This document shows, one piece after another, positions 32,492-43,012 of a DNA stretch of 64,000 nucleotides. A model generated the notes under the pieces. The model was not told the origin of the DNA. It saw only the letters and a program-made list of their open reading frames with translations, and made no database searches. Origin of the DNA: Oscarella lobularis (Eukaryota; Porifera; Homoscleromorpha; Homosclerophorida; Oscarellidae); NCBI RefSeq assembly GCF_947507565.1, contig NC_089186.1:2480001-2544000 (forward strand). The letters are read 5' to 3'. Numbering within the stretch: the first letter of the stretch is position 1; each line of letters opens with the position of its first letter. The translations under genes and the position numbers were made by a program.

Positions 32492-34699
32492 ATGACGAGT
32501 AGTAGAACGATAGCTATGAGCAACTCTCTCGAAGACCTTTCCTCGTCGACAGTCGCGCCGACAATCGTTCAGCATCCTGTCGTATCGCCGTCTCAGTCGG
32601 TGACGCCGTCTCCAGAACTTTTCCGTCTCCTCCAGCACTCGTCGCGACGCAAAGCCTTTCTTTTCATCGCCGTATTCGACGTCCTTCTCATGCTCGTCAT
32701 CTGGGTGCTCATCGTCGCCATATTTGGTCTCATAAAACAGATAGACAGCGTTGGGAAACTTTTCGACTACGAAAAATCGCTATTCGATCTCGTCGTACGA
32801 AAAAGGACGATCGAAAATAAAATGTTTTCCTATTTACTTTCGGTGTAGGCGCTCGCCTTAGGTCGCATGCTTCTTCTTCTCGTTTCCTACTGGATCTTGA
32901 AAGTGAAAAACCGTTGGGTTGTGCTGGTGGGCGTGGCATGGTATCCGGTTTATTAATTAATTTATTCATTTATTTAGTTTGTGGCTGCCGGTTCGACGGC
33001 TTATCTCGTGGCGAAAGTTTTTTACTATGATGTAAGAGAGTTGTTTATTGAATTTTTCTATTTTATAATTTCCTCTCAGTTCAATTCAGTGAGCGAAGAT
33101 TATCTCGAAGTGTTCTTCATTGTCGCCTGTCTCGTCATCGTTTGGACCGAATTTGCATTCTACGAACTCAAGGTAGAGAAATGGAGTAACTTAAATTAAA
33201 TAATTAATTCTTGTTATAGGTTTTGCCTGGTAAGTTTTATGTATTTTCACGTGACGATTCACTCACCCATTTCAGTCGTTGAATCTTCAGCGTATCGTCT
33301 CATACGACTGAACGAAGAAGTGGGAGAGAGGGAACCACTGATAAGGCAAGCAAACAGGTACACTCAACAGAATAAGTAAATTTTGTTTATGAAGTGCGCA
33401 CGTTAGAGGACCAGAGAACAATGCAGCAAGCCGCCGTTCCAGTGCATCCAATGAGGAGCATCCCGCCTTTGTCACGCCTAGAGGCTCTCCCACAGGTAGA
33501 CACTAAATAAAATACATTCTTGTAGATAATCTTGTAATGATTTTTTAAGAATTTTTCGAAGAAAACACTAGTGGCGGTGGGGACGATTATGACGTCACTG
33601 GAAGACAGTTTCAGTCGCCCGTTCCCATGGCTTCTGATGTGTTGACAGCTGAAGTGAGACATTTCACAATATGAAGTAGGTGGCTATAGAAACAATGTAT
33701 CTTCGTTTTAGGAAGTGGCAAAGTTTGTTGATCTTGCTAAGGATGCGCTAGAGTACACCATACACATGGCAGGGAATAAGGATCTCGATTGGAAAGAAGA
33801 AAAACGCTCGGTAAGGGAATTCAATAATTATAATAATTATTTAATTTCTTTTTCTAGGGTGGGATTGTTTGTGAGGCGCTGGCACGACCTCGTCAGACGA
33901 AGCTCTTCCGTTGCTCTGTATTATAGAGGCTATCTATAGTCATTAATTATAATTATTTAATCTTTAGGCTATTATTGATTGTTGTCCCAAAGATTTGTTT
34001 CGGATTCTCTACGTTGAAGGGGAGAAACAGCCTTCGTGGAATTCGACGGTTTTGAAAAGCGAGGTCCGGTTCTCTCTATTGATTCGATTAATTAATTAAA
34101 TATTTATTGCAGTCGTTATACAAAATTGATGATCATTCCGACATTTCGTATAATGTTGCAGCTGAGGCGGCGGGAGGAATTGTATCAAGCAGGTAATTGT
34201 CCCTTTCTCATTATCTTTGGCCAATTTCTAAAAGGGGGGGCCCCTCATAGGGATTTTGTCAGTGTTCGATATTGGGATAGACGCGGTCCTAATTACATTT
34301 CCGCTGGTACGGGAATCAACTTTCCAAACAAACCCGAAGTGAAAGGAATCACGCGGTACGTAAAATGACGCGGTTGCTAAGGACTCTTTCCGCGTGACCG
34401 TACGTCATTGGTGACGTATGATTCACGTGATTTCTTTCAGAGGTCTAAATGGACCCGGAGGTTACGTCATGAACGCCGTAGCCGACGATCCCGGGAGAAC
34501 GCGGTTGATCTGGGTGCTAGATACTGATCTTAAGGTAAGAGGAGATCTCTAGGGGGATACTATGTCTCATCTATGTTTGAAGGGATGGATTCCTCAATAT
34601 CTCATTGATAAAGCGCTTTCTGGCGTACTCATTACGTTCTTTGAGAAAGTAGCTAATTACGTTAGTGAACTACGGAAAAACGATCAACTCTCTGTATAA
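32492..34699 (+). CDS. STARD3: STARD3 (MLN64) homologue: MENTAL and START domains
   Basis: The first exon gives a Ser-rich leader and then the MENTAL domain with four membrane helices (KAFLFIAVFDVLLMLVIWVL; MLLLLVSYWILKVKNRWVVL; AAGSTAYLVAKVFYYD; LEVFFIVACLVIVWTEFAFY then ELKVLP). A linker with YDVTGRQFQSP and an FFEENTS segment (33541-33580) follows; human STARD3 has a phospho-FFAT motif in this linker that binds VAP. The START domain begins near 33715 and includes KIDDHSDISYNVAAEAAGGI, DFVSVRYWDRRGPNYISAGT, GLNGPGGYVM, LIWVLDTDLKGWIPQYLIDK, ending NDQLSV-stop at 34699. It should sit in late endosomes and move sterol at ER contacts. Either ATG 32492 or 32516 may be used. Confidence 0.92.
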
Positions 34700-34779
34700 A
34701 AAATATTTCGCATTTTTTACAATTACAGTACGAGTTTTGTATTACGGCAAGTTCCCGTACACGTGACGAAGTCATCAGA

Positions 34780-36715
34780 ATGCGTTGGTTCGAAGGAAGC
34801 GTTTCGGAGGCGATTCAGCGAGCGACAACGACTCGCAAGCTCTTCATCGTCTACGTAGAAGGTAATCGACTGCAGCGAAGCTCGGAAAAACCTTCGCGCG
34901 CCTCATTTCGCTTTAGGAAACAACGAAGATTCGAAAAAGATGGCGAACGTGTGGACGGACGCGAAGGCGAGCCTCTGCGCACTTCAAACCGTCATCGAAC
35001 ATTGCGTTCGTACTCTAGGTCATCGAGGAATTCGAACGCGTAGGCGCGATCGCGCTGAAAATCGGCGCAACGACGTAAAACACGAAAACGATGACGTCAT
35101 ATCAATGTACGAGGCTATTTATTTTTAGGGCAGAATATCAGCAATTTTCAAAAATATGTATGGTCGAAATTTTAAAAAAACGCTATTTTTGAGCGAGTTT
35201 TTATAGATCCTGTGGCCGTTATACCTTCGACGTATTTCATCGGCGAAAAAGGGTTTCCCCTCGAAGTGGGCCTCGGCTACGTCAAAGATATCGAATTAGT
35301 GGCCAGACTCAAAAGAGCAGATGACGTCAGAAAATCGAATACTTTATTTTGATTATTTTATATTTTTATTCTAGGCTCAGATGACGAAAATTTCTTCGCC
35401 CAGCACTGGCATTGATTCTGAAGACGTCACTAATGACGTCAGAAAAGAAAATTTTTGAAAACAATTTTTTATTTCCGTTTTAGGCTCAGAAAAGCCAAAA
35501 GACGGAAATTGGCTCTGATGACGTCACTGATGACGTCAAAAAGGAGATTGAACCGAGTGTGTCTCATTCTGAGCCAGCGTTGAATGAAAGCGATTCCGCT
35601 TCCTCTCAAACTCCATCGATTGAAGAGAGAAAGCAAAGGTTGGTTTATTCTCCCTAGCGCGCTAACGTGACTCCGTTGCTATGCAGAGCAAAAGCTAAAT
35701 TGGAGGAGATTCGTCGGCGAAAGGCTGAGCAGCGTGTCGAGGAGGAGAAGAGGAGGGAATTGAGTCGACGCGAACTCGGTCAAGACGTGCATAAGATGCA
35801 GGAGAAATTGGCGGATCAGAGAGCCCAGGAACGGGCGAAACAGCTGAAGAAAAAGAAGGAGGATGATCGCAAGGCGCGAGAAGTGATTCGAGCTCAAATC
35901 GAGAAGGATAGAGTTGAAAGAGCGCAACGTTTCGAGGAACAAAAAGTGGAAAAGGAAATGGAGAGGACAGCGAAACGAGAATGGGCAGCCATGGAAACCA
36001 AAACGTAATAATAATAATTACCTAATACACATTTATTTTATTTATTATTAGAAAAACGAGTGATGTTGCTCGTATACAATTTCGATTTTCAGACGGATGG
36101 ACGTTACGTGAGCAATTCGCCTCGTCGCAAACACTTTGTGACGCACGTGCTTTCATTTTAGAAGTAACTAAGAAAAATCGATATAGAGACATATTTTATT
36201 GAAATAATTGATTTTTCTTTTTTTTTTCTTTTAAGAATGCTAGCAATTACGTCAAGGACGGGGTTTTCTCGTTTTCCATCGCCTATCCTCGTCGCGAAGT
36301 GACGTCAGAAATGGAAACGCAAACGTTCGAGGAACTCGGACTCACTCCAACGGCGATATTAGTCGTGAAAACGCCGCAAGAAGCCAAGGTAAAAAAAACG
36401 GAGAAGAAAAGACGACAATTTTTCATAATAATTAAATAGAAAACGACGACAGCGGTGACGTCATGGGGAAAGAATCCAATCGTGCAAATATTGCTTCTAC
36501 CCTTCTTACTCATCTCTTCGTTCTTCTCCTTCATCGCGAGCCTTTTTACGACGACAACAACGCCGAAACCGTCGCCAGTCGGAGTCGGCGGAAGATCCAA
36601 GCCCTCGTCGCCGTGGCGATCGCAACGAGACGGCAACATTCATCGCATGAAAACGGACGACGACGACGACGATGAGAACAACACATGGAACGGAAATTCA
36701 ACCCAGCAACAGTAA
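34780..36715 (+). CDS. UBXN4: UBXN4 (erasin) homologue, ER-anchored UBX protein
   Basis: ATG at 34780 gives MRWFEGSVSEAIQRATTTRK and LFIVYVEG, the thioredoxin-like N-terminus of UBXN4. Exons with VAVIPSTYFIGEKGFPLEVG follow, then a Lys/Glu-rich coiled coil (35690-36000, RRKAEQRVEEEKRRELSRRE). The UBX domain (VARIQFRFSDGWTLREQFAS ... FSIAYPRREV ... LGLTPTAILVVKTP) precedes a hydrophobic hairpin (WGKNPIVQILLLPFLLISSF) near the C-terminus, ending NSTQQQ-stop at 36715. In the family the hydrophobic segment embeds in the ER membrane and UBX recruits p97/VCP for ER-associated degradation. The start codon lies 80 bases after the STARD3 stop, and a strong 3' splice-like sequence lies in that gap. Confidence 0.9.
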
Positions 36716-36891
36716 GTAAAGAGATAGCGAAACTCTCGCAAACGAGACGCTATTCATTCAATTGATTGAATTGGACGTCGACTTTGACGTAGTTAAAACA
36801 AAAAGCCCTTGATTGAGATAGGCCCCGTCGCCGTGCCGACCGACCCATTAGTCGTCTCCAGTAGAGTCATCGATCATTTGTTTGTATTGCG

Positions 36892-37350
36892 ATGTCGCGC
36901 GACGACGCCCATCCGTTTTCCGTCAAAGTTCTCCTTCGTATTTCGCCGCCACCGTCGCCGTCGCCTCCACCTCCGACTCTTCCCGAGTCGATCTTTCGTT
37001 CTGTCGCCGATTTGGCGAAGTCCGATGGCCGTACGATGCTTTTACCTAGTGTTATCTTATGCCTCTGATAAGGAGTCGTTTTGTCAGCTTGCACATGGCT
37101 CGTTGACGAGCGTCGTCGCATGCTCGCCGACGTCGGTGAGCGCAAGCAACGCGTGACGTTCGCTAGGGAACAGCTCGTTGATTTGGAGCGCGTTTTTGCC
37201 CTGCGGCCCTACGTGACGGCGAGCGAGCGGCGCGCGCTCGCTCATCGCGTTGGGTTGACCGAATTGCAGGTGAAGACGTGGTTTCAGAATCGACGTCAGA
37301 AATATCGGCGAGAGCGAAAGGAACGCGAGCAACGAAACAAGAAACAATAA
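36892..37350 (+). CDS. Homeobox transcription factor (NKL/ANTP-class-like)
   Basis: Exon 1 (MSRDDAHPFSVKVLLRISPP then Pro/Ser-rich, ...SVADLAKSDG) is joined by a 61-base intron (37028-37088) to PCTWLVDERRRMLADVGERK. A typical homeodomain, KQRVTFAREQLVDLERVFAL to LQVKTWFQNRRQKYRRERKE, ends almost at the C-terminus (stop 37350). Helix 3 has WFQNRR with Gln50 and Thr47 (QVKTWFQNRR), as in TLX, HHEX, BarH and Ventx-type NKL factors, but not enough to name an orthologue. HPFSVKVLL near the N-terminus may be a short repressor-type motif; that is a guess. The protein is small, about 130 residues. Its 3' end is 40 bases from a convergent gene. Confidence 0.8.
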
Positions 37351-37389
37351 AAAGAGAATATATTTTGAAAGTTTTGTTGCGCGTGCGTG

Positions 37390-38166
37390 TTAATGACATG
37401 CGAACGGTGTCGTCATGGTGAAGTTTAGCCACACTTCAGCTACACCGAATGGGCTAGCGTCGATTCCGCGTGCGCTAAACGTTTCCGGTAGATTCGCTTC
37501 TAGACTTTCTCCCCTAATCGTTATAGAAGCGTTCGCTGGGCGAACGATTGCCGTTGTGAAGTCGTAGTGGTGCTGAGCGCACGTTTTCGCTGTCGCGTCG
37601 CCGAACCACGTTTGATTAACAATAGTTTCATATATCGCGAAATTAGGATATTTTGAAGCGGGTGCGAAGGACGGTGTAGTATTTTTAAAAGTTGCGTGAA
37701 ATTTCGTAGTATCAATGGTGTAGTCGGTTGCGTTCATTTCTATTTCGGCGCGACTTGCATTGAGACCGTAGATGCGACTTCCCAGCACTTCCTCTTCGTT
37801 GTCTTGGTAAATTTTTTTCTTGTACGTTACGATTTTTGACGTGTTCGCTATTTGCACCCAGGGAATTTCGAATTTGAATTCCATGAAATCTTTGCGAAGG
37901 GCTTTTAGCCCGATGGGACCGCAGTCGTGTTCGCGCCCCATTTCGAGCGCGAATAACGCACGTCCCGTTGCTATGCCAATGCTTTTCGGAATGACGAGCT
38001 GCTGGGCGGCGTTTGGAAGTGCAGACTGCACGGAAGTCGTAGGCGCGTCGATGAGTGCCCACCACGCGTGGTAGGTTCCTTGGATTGGATCGAGAGCTAC
38101 TGCGCTCGTCTGCAGAAGAGCGAAGACAACCAGCAACATTGTGGATCCGGGATTTCCGTTCGGCAC
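37390..38166 (-). CDS. Secreted protein with acetoacetate-decarboxylase-like fold (tentative)
   Basis: Intronless frame of 258 residues. MLLVVFALLQTSAVALDP near the start is a signal peptide; the methionine at 38139 may be the true start, since MPNGNPGST before it weakens the signal. The body resembles the ADC-like superfamily in its pattern (GTYHAWWALID, ALFALEMGREHDCGPIG, FMEFKFEIPWVQI, VLGSRIYGLNASRAEIEM), but I see no obvious catalytic lysine environment, so a non-enzymatic or different activity is possible. Several N-glycosylation sites (NTS, NAS, NAT, NKT-like, NQT, NFT) support secretion. A lone gene without introns amid intron-rich neighbours could be a retrocopy or an acquired gene. 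It is divergent from VPS16, with starts 41 bases apart. Confidence 0.6.
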   Translation of the reverse strand: MPNGNPGSTMLLVVFALLQTSAVALDPIQGTYHAWWALIDAPTTSVQSALPNAAQQLVIPKSIGIATGRALFALEMGREHDCGPIGLKALRKDFMEFKFEIPWVQIANTSKIVTYKKKIYQDNEEEVLGSRIYGLNASRAEIEMNATDYTIDTTKFHATFKNTTPSFAPASKYPNFAIYETIVNQTWFGDATAKTCAQHHYDFTTAIVRPANASITIRGESLEANLPETFSARGIDASPFGVAEVWLNFTMTTPFACH

Positions 38167-38207
38167 GTGACGGCACGAATCCTTTCTTCTCGTTTTCTGG
38201 TTCCGAA

Positions 38208-41200
38208 ATGGCAGATCTCAATCCTACAGCGGAATGGGACCTCCTAGGAGACGTCTACTACAGGTTAGAACGCGCGATCATAAGAAACAAGGCGCTTTCG
38301 ATCCCAAATCAGGCGACGCGTCCTTTTCACCATGGAATGGGGCGAAAACGACATCGATCTGACACGATTCATCGTCGCCGGTGCACCATTTGGCGGCCCA
38401 ATAGGTAAACGAAACGAAATCCCCATCGGGGGGCCCCCAAAAAACGAAAGAACATTCCAGCACTCGTTCGCGACGATAAGAAAATCGTCCGAGTCAAAAG
38501 CGGCAATCTGAAGCCGCTCATCTACATTTTCACGGCGAGCGGTCGCATCATATCGACAATAAAAGCAAGTGATGTCAAGAAACGAAAAAATCAATAATTC
38601 AATAAGTTTTATCAGTGGGACAGCGGCGGAAGTGTCGTCCAATTGGGCTGGTCGCACACGGAAGAGCTCATAATCGTCGTGGAAGGCGGCACCGTTCTCT
38701 ATTACGACATCCACGGCCAATTCATTAGATCCCAGTCACTCGGCGAAGTAGAAATACTATTATTAATCTTATAGATTTTTAATTATAAAGAATTCTATAT
38801 AGGAAGTCAAAGCGTCGAAGATTTTGGATGCGAAGATTTTTCGCACTCGCGGCGGAACGGCGATCGCCGTTCTAACGACGGCGTATCGATTCTTCATTAT
38901 TCAGGATCGGCCTAAACGTATGGCCGACGTTCCGGGAATCGATTGTCCGCCCAGCAGCTGGACCGTTATTCCCGATGAGCGAGGCATTAAAATTTTGGTT
39001 GCCCTTGGCAACGATCTCTATCTTGTCGACGGAGGACAAGCAAAACATCGAGTAAATTATAATTATTTATTAATTATTTATTTATTGATTTTTCTTTAGA
39101 CTCCTCCTGGTGATCGTCTGCCGGATGCGTACACGGAAATGGCCGTTTCGTTTGATTTTCGGCTCTTGGCGATGTTTGGCTCAAATGGCATACTTTGGGT
39201 GGGGACGGCCGATTTGAATCAAGTCTTCTGTGAGGTCAATACGGATGCCAATCAACGACCTCTTCAATTGGCTTGGTTGGTTAATTAAAAGGAGGAGCGT
39301 GCTTTATATATGTATATACGGGTTTTTGTGTTGCTAGGTGCGGTGGAGGAGCGATTATCTGTCATTGGGAACATCAGCTCTTTATGATTGGTCCTAATCG
39401 CGACTACATAAAGTGCGTTAGAGGGGTCTCTAAAATGAGCTGTGATTACGTGTGTGTTTTTTTATTATAGTTTTACGGTGGATGGGGAAGCGTCTCTTGT
39501 AGCGGAGCCAGATGGACTGCGCGTCATCTCCAATTTCAATCATGACTTCATACAGAGAATTCCAGGTGAGAAATTATTTTAGGACTCTACGTAAAAGATT
39601 TGCCCGTTTTTTGACCAACAAGTGTCTGCAAGTCGTTGCGCGCAAGCGACGCTTGCAGTTCAGGCGGACGGAACGCGTCTAATGCATGCATAATAATAGC
39701 GTGGTAATGGCAGGATGAAAAAATTTTAGCAGTCGGACGCTGCCGTTGACCACGCTATTATTATGCGCGAGTGGCGTTCCATGCGCCTGATCCGTAAGCG
39801 CGGCTCGCGCGCAACGAGTTAGAGACACTTGCCCCCCGAAAGTGGGCGTTCCCGCCAGCACTGTTTATGCGCGTGTGGCGTTCCATGCGCCTGATCCGTA
39901 AGCGTCACTCGCGCGCAAACGAAGAAGACACTTGCCCCCCGAAAGTGGGCGTTCCCGCCAGCACTGTTTATGCGCGTATGGCGTTCCATGCGCCTGATCC
40001 GTGAGCGCGACTCGCGCGCAAACGAAGAAGACACTTGCCCCCCGAAAGTAGGCGTTCCCTCCAGCACTTCTTATGCGCGCGTGGCGTTCCATGCGCCTGA
40101 TCCGTAAGCGTCGCTCGCGCGCAACGAGTTGAAGACACTTGCCTGTCGAAAGTCGGGCGTTTTCTAACAAATCTTAAAAAAATCGTCGCGATTTCGTACA
40201 AAGCCCTAACTTCTTGATATTTGTATTACAGAGGCGGTCGAGAACGTTTTTCTCATTGGTTCATCGGAGCCGGGTGCCGTACTCTTCGACGCATTCAAAG
40301 AATTCGAAGTAAGATAGAGAACAATGTGACACTCTCATCATTTTTTGTTTTTAGCGTAAAAGTGCCAAAGCGGACGAATACATTCGAATCCTACGCGACA
40401 ATCGAACCCTGGAGAAAGCCGTCGAACAATGCATCGCCGCCGCCGGCTCCGAACTCGAGCCGTCCTATCAACGTCATCTACTCCGAGTCAGCACAAGAAA
40501 AATTATTAATAATTATTATTTAATCTTTTTTTCTTGAATTAAAAGGCGTCTTCCTTTGGGAAGTGTTTCCTCGACGACTTCAATTCTCAATCCTTTGTGG
40601 AAATGTGTCACGTGCTTCGCGTTTTGAACGCGGTCCGGGATTTCCGCATAGCGATTCCCCTAACGATAATCCAGTATAAGAAAAAAATAAACAAGAGGCA
40701 TTGTATCCTCTCTTTCTAATTAATCTCTTGTTTATTTTAGATATCAAAAATTGTCTCTGCCCATTCTCATTGACCGGCTCATCCTACGACGTCACTACGC
40801 TCTCGCCATGCGCATATGCAAATATATGAATATTAGCGAAATGGAGGGCGAGAGTCGCGTTCTCGCCCACTGGGCTTGCTACAAAGTAACTCCAAACAAT
40901 AAATAATAATATGAATTTTTTTATTTTTTTAGGTTGAACAACGTAATATTGATGATCGCGAACTCGCCGCTCAGATATCGAAAAAATTGGGCGACGCGCG
41001 CGGGATTTCGTACACGGATATAGCCGAAAAGGCGACGGAGTGTGGACGTCGTAATTTGGCTATTGAGGTTAACGCGCGCGCGTGAAGGGTGATGGATGAG
41101 TTCACGTGATTTTTTTGTAGCTGCTCAATTTTGAGCCAAAGGCTGAGAAACAAGTTCCCGTGCTTATTAAAATGAATGAGTTGAATTATGCTTTGCAAAA

Positions 41201-42509
41201 GGCGATCGAGAGTGGAGACACGGAATTAGGTAAATAATAAATATTAATTAAATATTTTATTTTATTTTTGGTTATTAGTCTATGCTGTGATTTTGAGGCT
41301 GAAGGACAATATGCCAAGACATCAATTTCTCATGACTATTCAACAGTCCTACATTGCCTTTAATCTTTATCTTCAAGTAGGAGTCATTGAGACTCTTATT
41401 AGTGTCTCTTTTGAGATGTTTTCCTTAGATGTGTCGTGCTGGGAATAAAGAGGAGTTGAAGGATTTGTACGAAATGGCTGATCGGAAGGCGGAGAAGGCG
41501 TCCGTTTGCGTGGAATTGAGCTTGGAATCTTCCGTAGATTAAACGCAATAAATAATGATTTTTTAATTACTATTTTTTTCTACAGAATGTGGCGGCTAAG
41601 AGAGAACACTTGGAAGACGCGAAGGAATTGTATACGTTCTCTAAGCGTTCTTTTGAAGCAAAGGTTTTAATTGTTCAAATTTGAGTAGTTTTAGTTTCAA
41701 TTTCTTTTTAGGCAACTGAAGACGAAATTAAACTTCTCGAGCATCAGAAAATGCTCGAGGAAAAATTGGGCGTGAAATACGTCGGATTGTCATTATTTGA
41801 CACAATGCATCGGGTAACAGAATTAAATTAATTAATTAATTAATTTAATTTATTTTGGTCTATTAGTTGCTTATAAGAGGGTCTCCTTTTGTGGACAAGT
41901 TGAAATCTCAGTTCAAAGTGTCAGATAAACGGTTGTCAAGGAAAATTAATTTCAATCTTTTCTCTACGTTTTGTTTTTAGATTTTGGTGGCTACGAATTC
42001 GCGCTTTGGCAGCGGCGAAGAAATACGAAGAGCTCATGACATTTGCAAAATCGAAAAAATCGCCCATCGGATACGAAGTAATGAATATTCTTTCATGGCT
42101 CTTATTTTTTTACGTGAGATCTCTTTTAGCCCTTCTTTCAAGTCGTTTACGACAATGGTCAAGGCAACGTTCAAGCAGCGAAAAATTTCATCGGTCTCTT
42201 ACCGCCGGAAGGTCGCATTCGCTCCTACTTGGTTATGCGGTAAGTCAGGGCGGGAAACACATACACACGTACGCGCGCCAGATTGGATACGTCACAACCA
42301 CCTACCATCCAATCCGCGAATAGTCGGTGACGTCACCAACCCGAGTCACAGAACTCTCGTACTGTAGGGATTTTCTCCAAGCGGCGCGCGAAGCGCAACA
42401 AGCGCGCGACGTTGAGCGACTCGATCACGTTCTCGGTCGCGCAACGAATCCGAGCGATCAGCGCGCTATCGCTGCGATGAAAGCCGATTTGCTCTCCAAG
42501 CGGAAATAA
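38208..42509 (+). CDS. VPS16: VPS16, core subunit of HOPS/CORVET tethering complexes
   Basis: Spliced exons follow human VPS16 from [19 protein letters not shown] and [20 protein letters not shown] through [15 protein letters not shown], [28 protein letters not shown] and [20 protein letters not shown]. They continue with [73 protein letters not shown] and [20 protein letters not shown]. The end reads [64 protein letters not shown] and [12 protein letters not shown], with the Vps16_C domain ending KADLLSKRK. About 20 exons. VPS16 is required for late endosome/lysosome fusion. The N-terminal beta-propeller half and the C-terminal alpha-solenoid are both intact. One intron (about 39566-40230) is unusually long and holds repeats. 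Confidence 0.94.
39689..39765. repeat. 17-bp perfect inverted repeat in VPS16 intron
   Basis: CATAATAATAGCGTGGT (39689-39705) pairs exactly with ACCACGCTATTATTATG (39749-39765), leaving a 43-base loop. A second imperfect inverted repeat (CTGCAAGTCG...CGACGCTTGCAG, 39625-39658) lies just before it. Confidence 0.85.
39756..40166. repeat. About 104-bp tandem repeat, four copies, VPS16 intron
   Basis: GGCGTTCCATGCGCCTGATC recurs at about 39773, 39877, 39979 and 40083, a spacing of 102-104 bases. Each unit also contains ACACTTGCCC and GCTCGCGCGCAA-like blocks. The first unit overlaps the right arm of the inverted repeat. It is non-coding and within one intron. Confidence 0.9.
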
Positions 42510-43012
42510 CACATTACTATCGTTCCCCGACTTATATATAAACTTTTTGAGGCGGGACAAGCTGGCGGGACAGGGGTTTTGTAGGATCGCGTGACGTCTC
42601 GTGATTTTCCAATCAAAATTTGCCTAATCGAATCGCTTTCTGAGAACCGTTAGAGTCGTCTGCTGACTTGCTAGTTCTAGTAGCGTCTACGCAGCGTCCA
42701 GAAACGAAGGTAAGCGTAAAAGCGTCGGGGTATGCGTACTCCGCTGTGACGTCACTTTTCACAGACATTTGTGAGCAATCCGCGAGGGTGTGGCCATCTG
42801 TTTCGTCTCTCTATTTTTGATTTCGAATAACGGTGAGTCGTTTGTCCTCGATTGGCGCGTCTTCGCGAGCGTTTCTCATCGCGGACACGCCCAAATGAGA
42901 TTTTCGGGGGGCGTGTATCCTTTTGACGGGCGTTTTCAGCTGCGTCACTTCACTTGCCACTTGGCCTCCTTTTAGAAAGCAAGCAACCTCCTTCCGCTGA
43001 GCACCCAAATCG
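42510..43012. other. Intergenic between VPS16 and the semaphorin-like gene
   Basis: About 500 bases with 3' UTR of VPS16 and probable promoter/5' UTR of the next gene. A CGTGACGTCTCGTGA block at about 42590 contains a CRE-like TGACGT. No RNA gene or repeat recognised. Confidence 0.3.
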
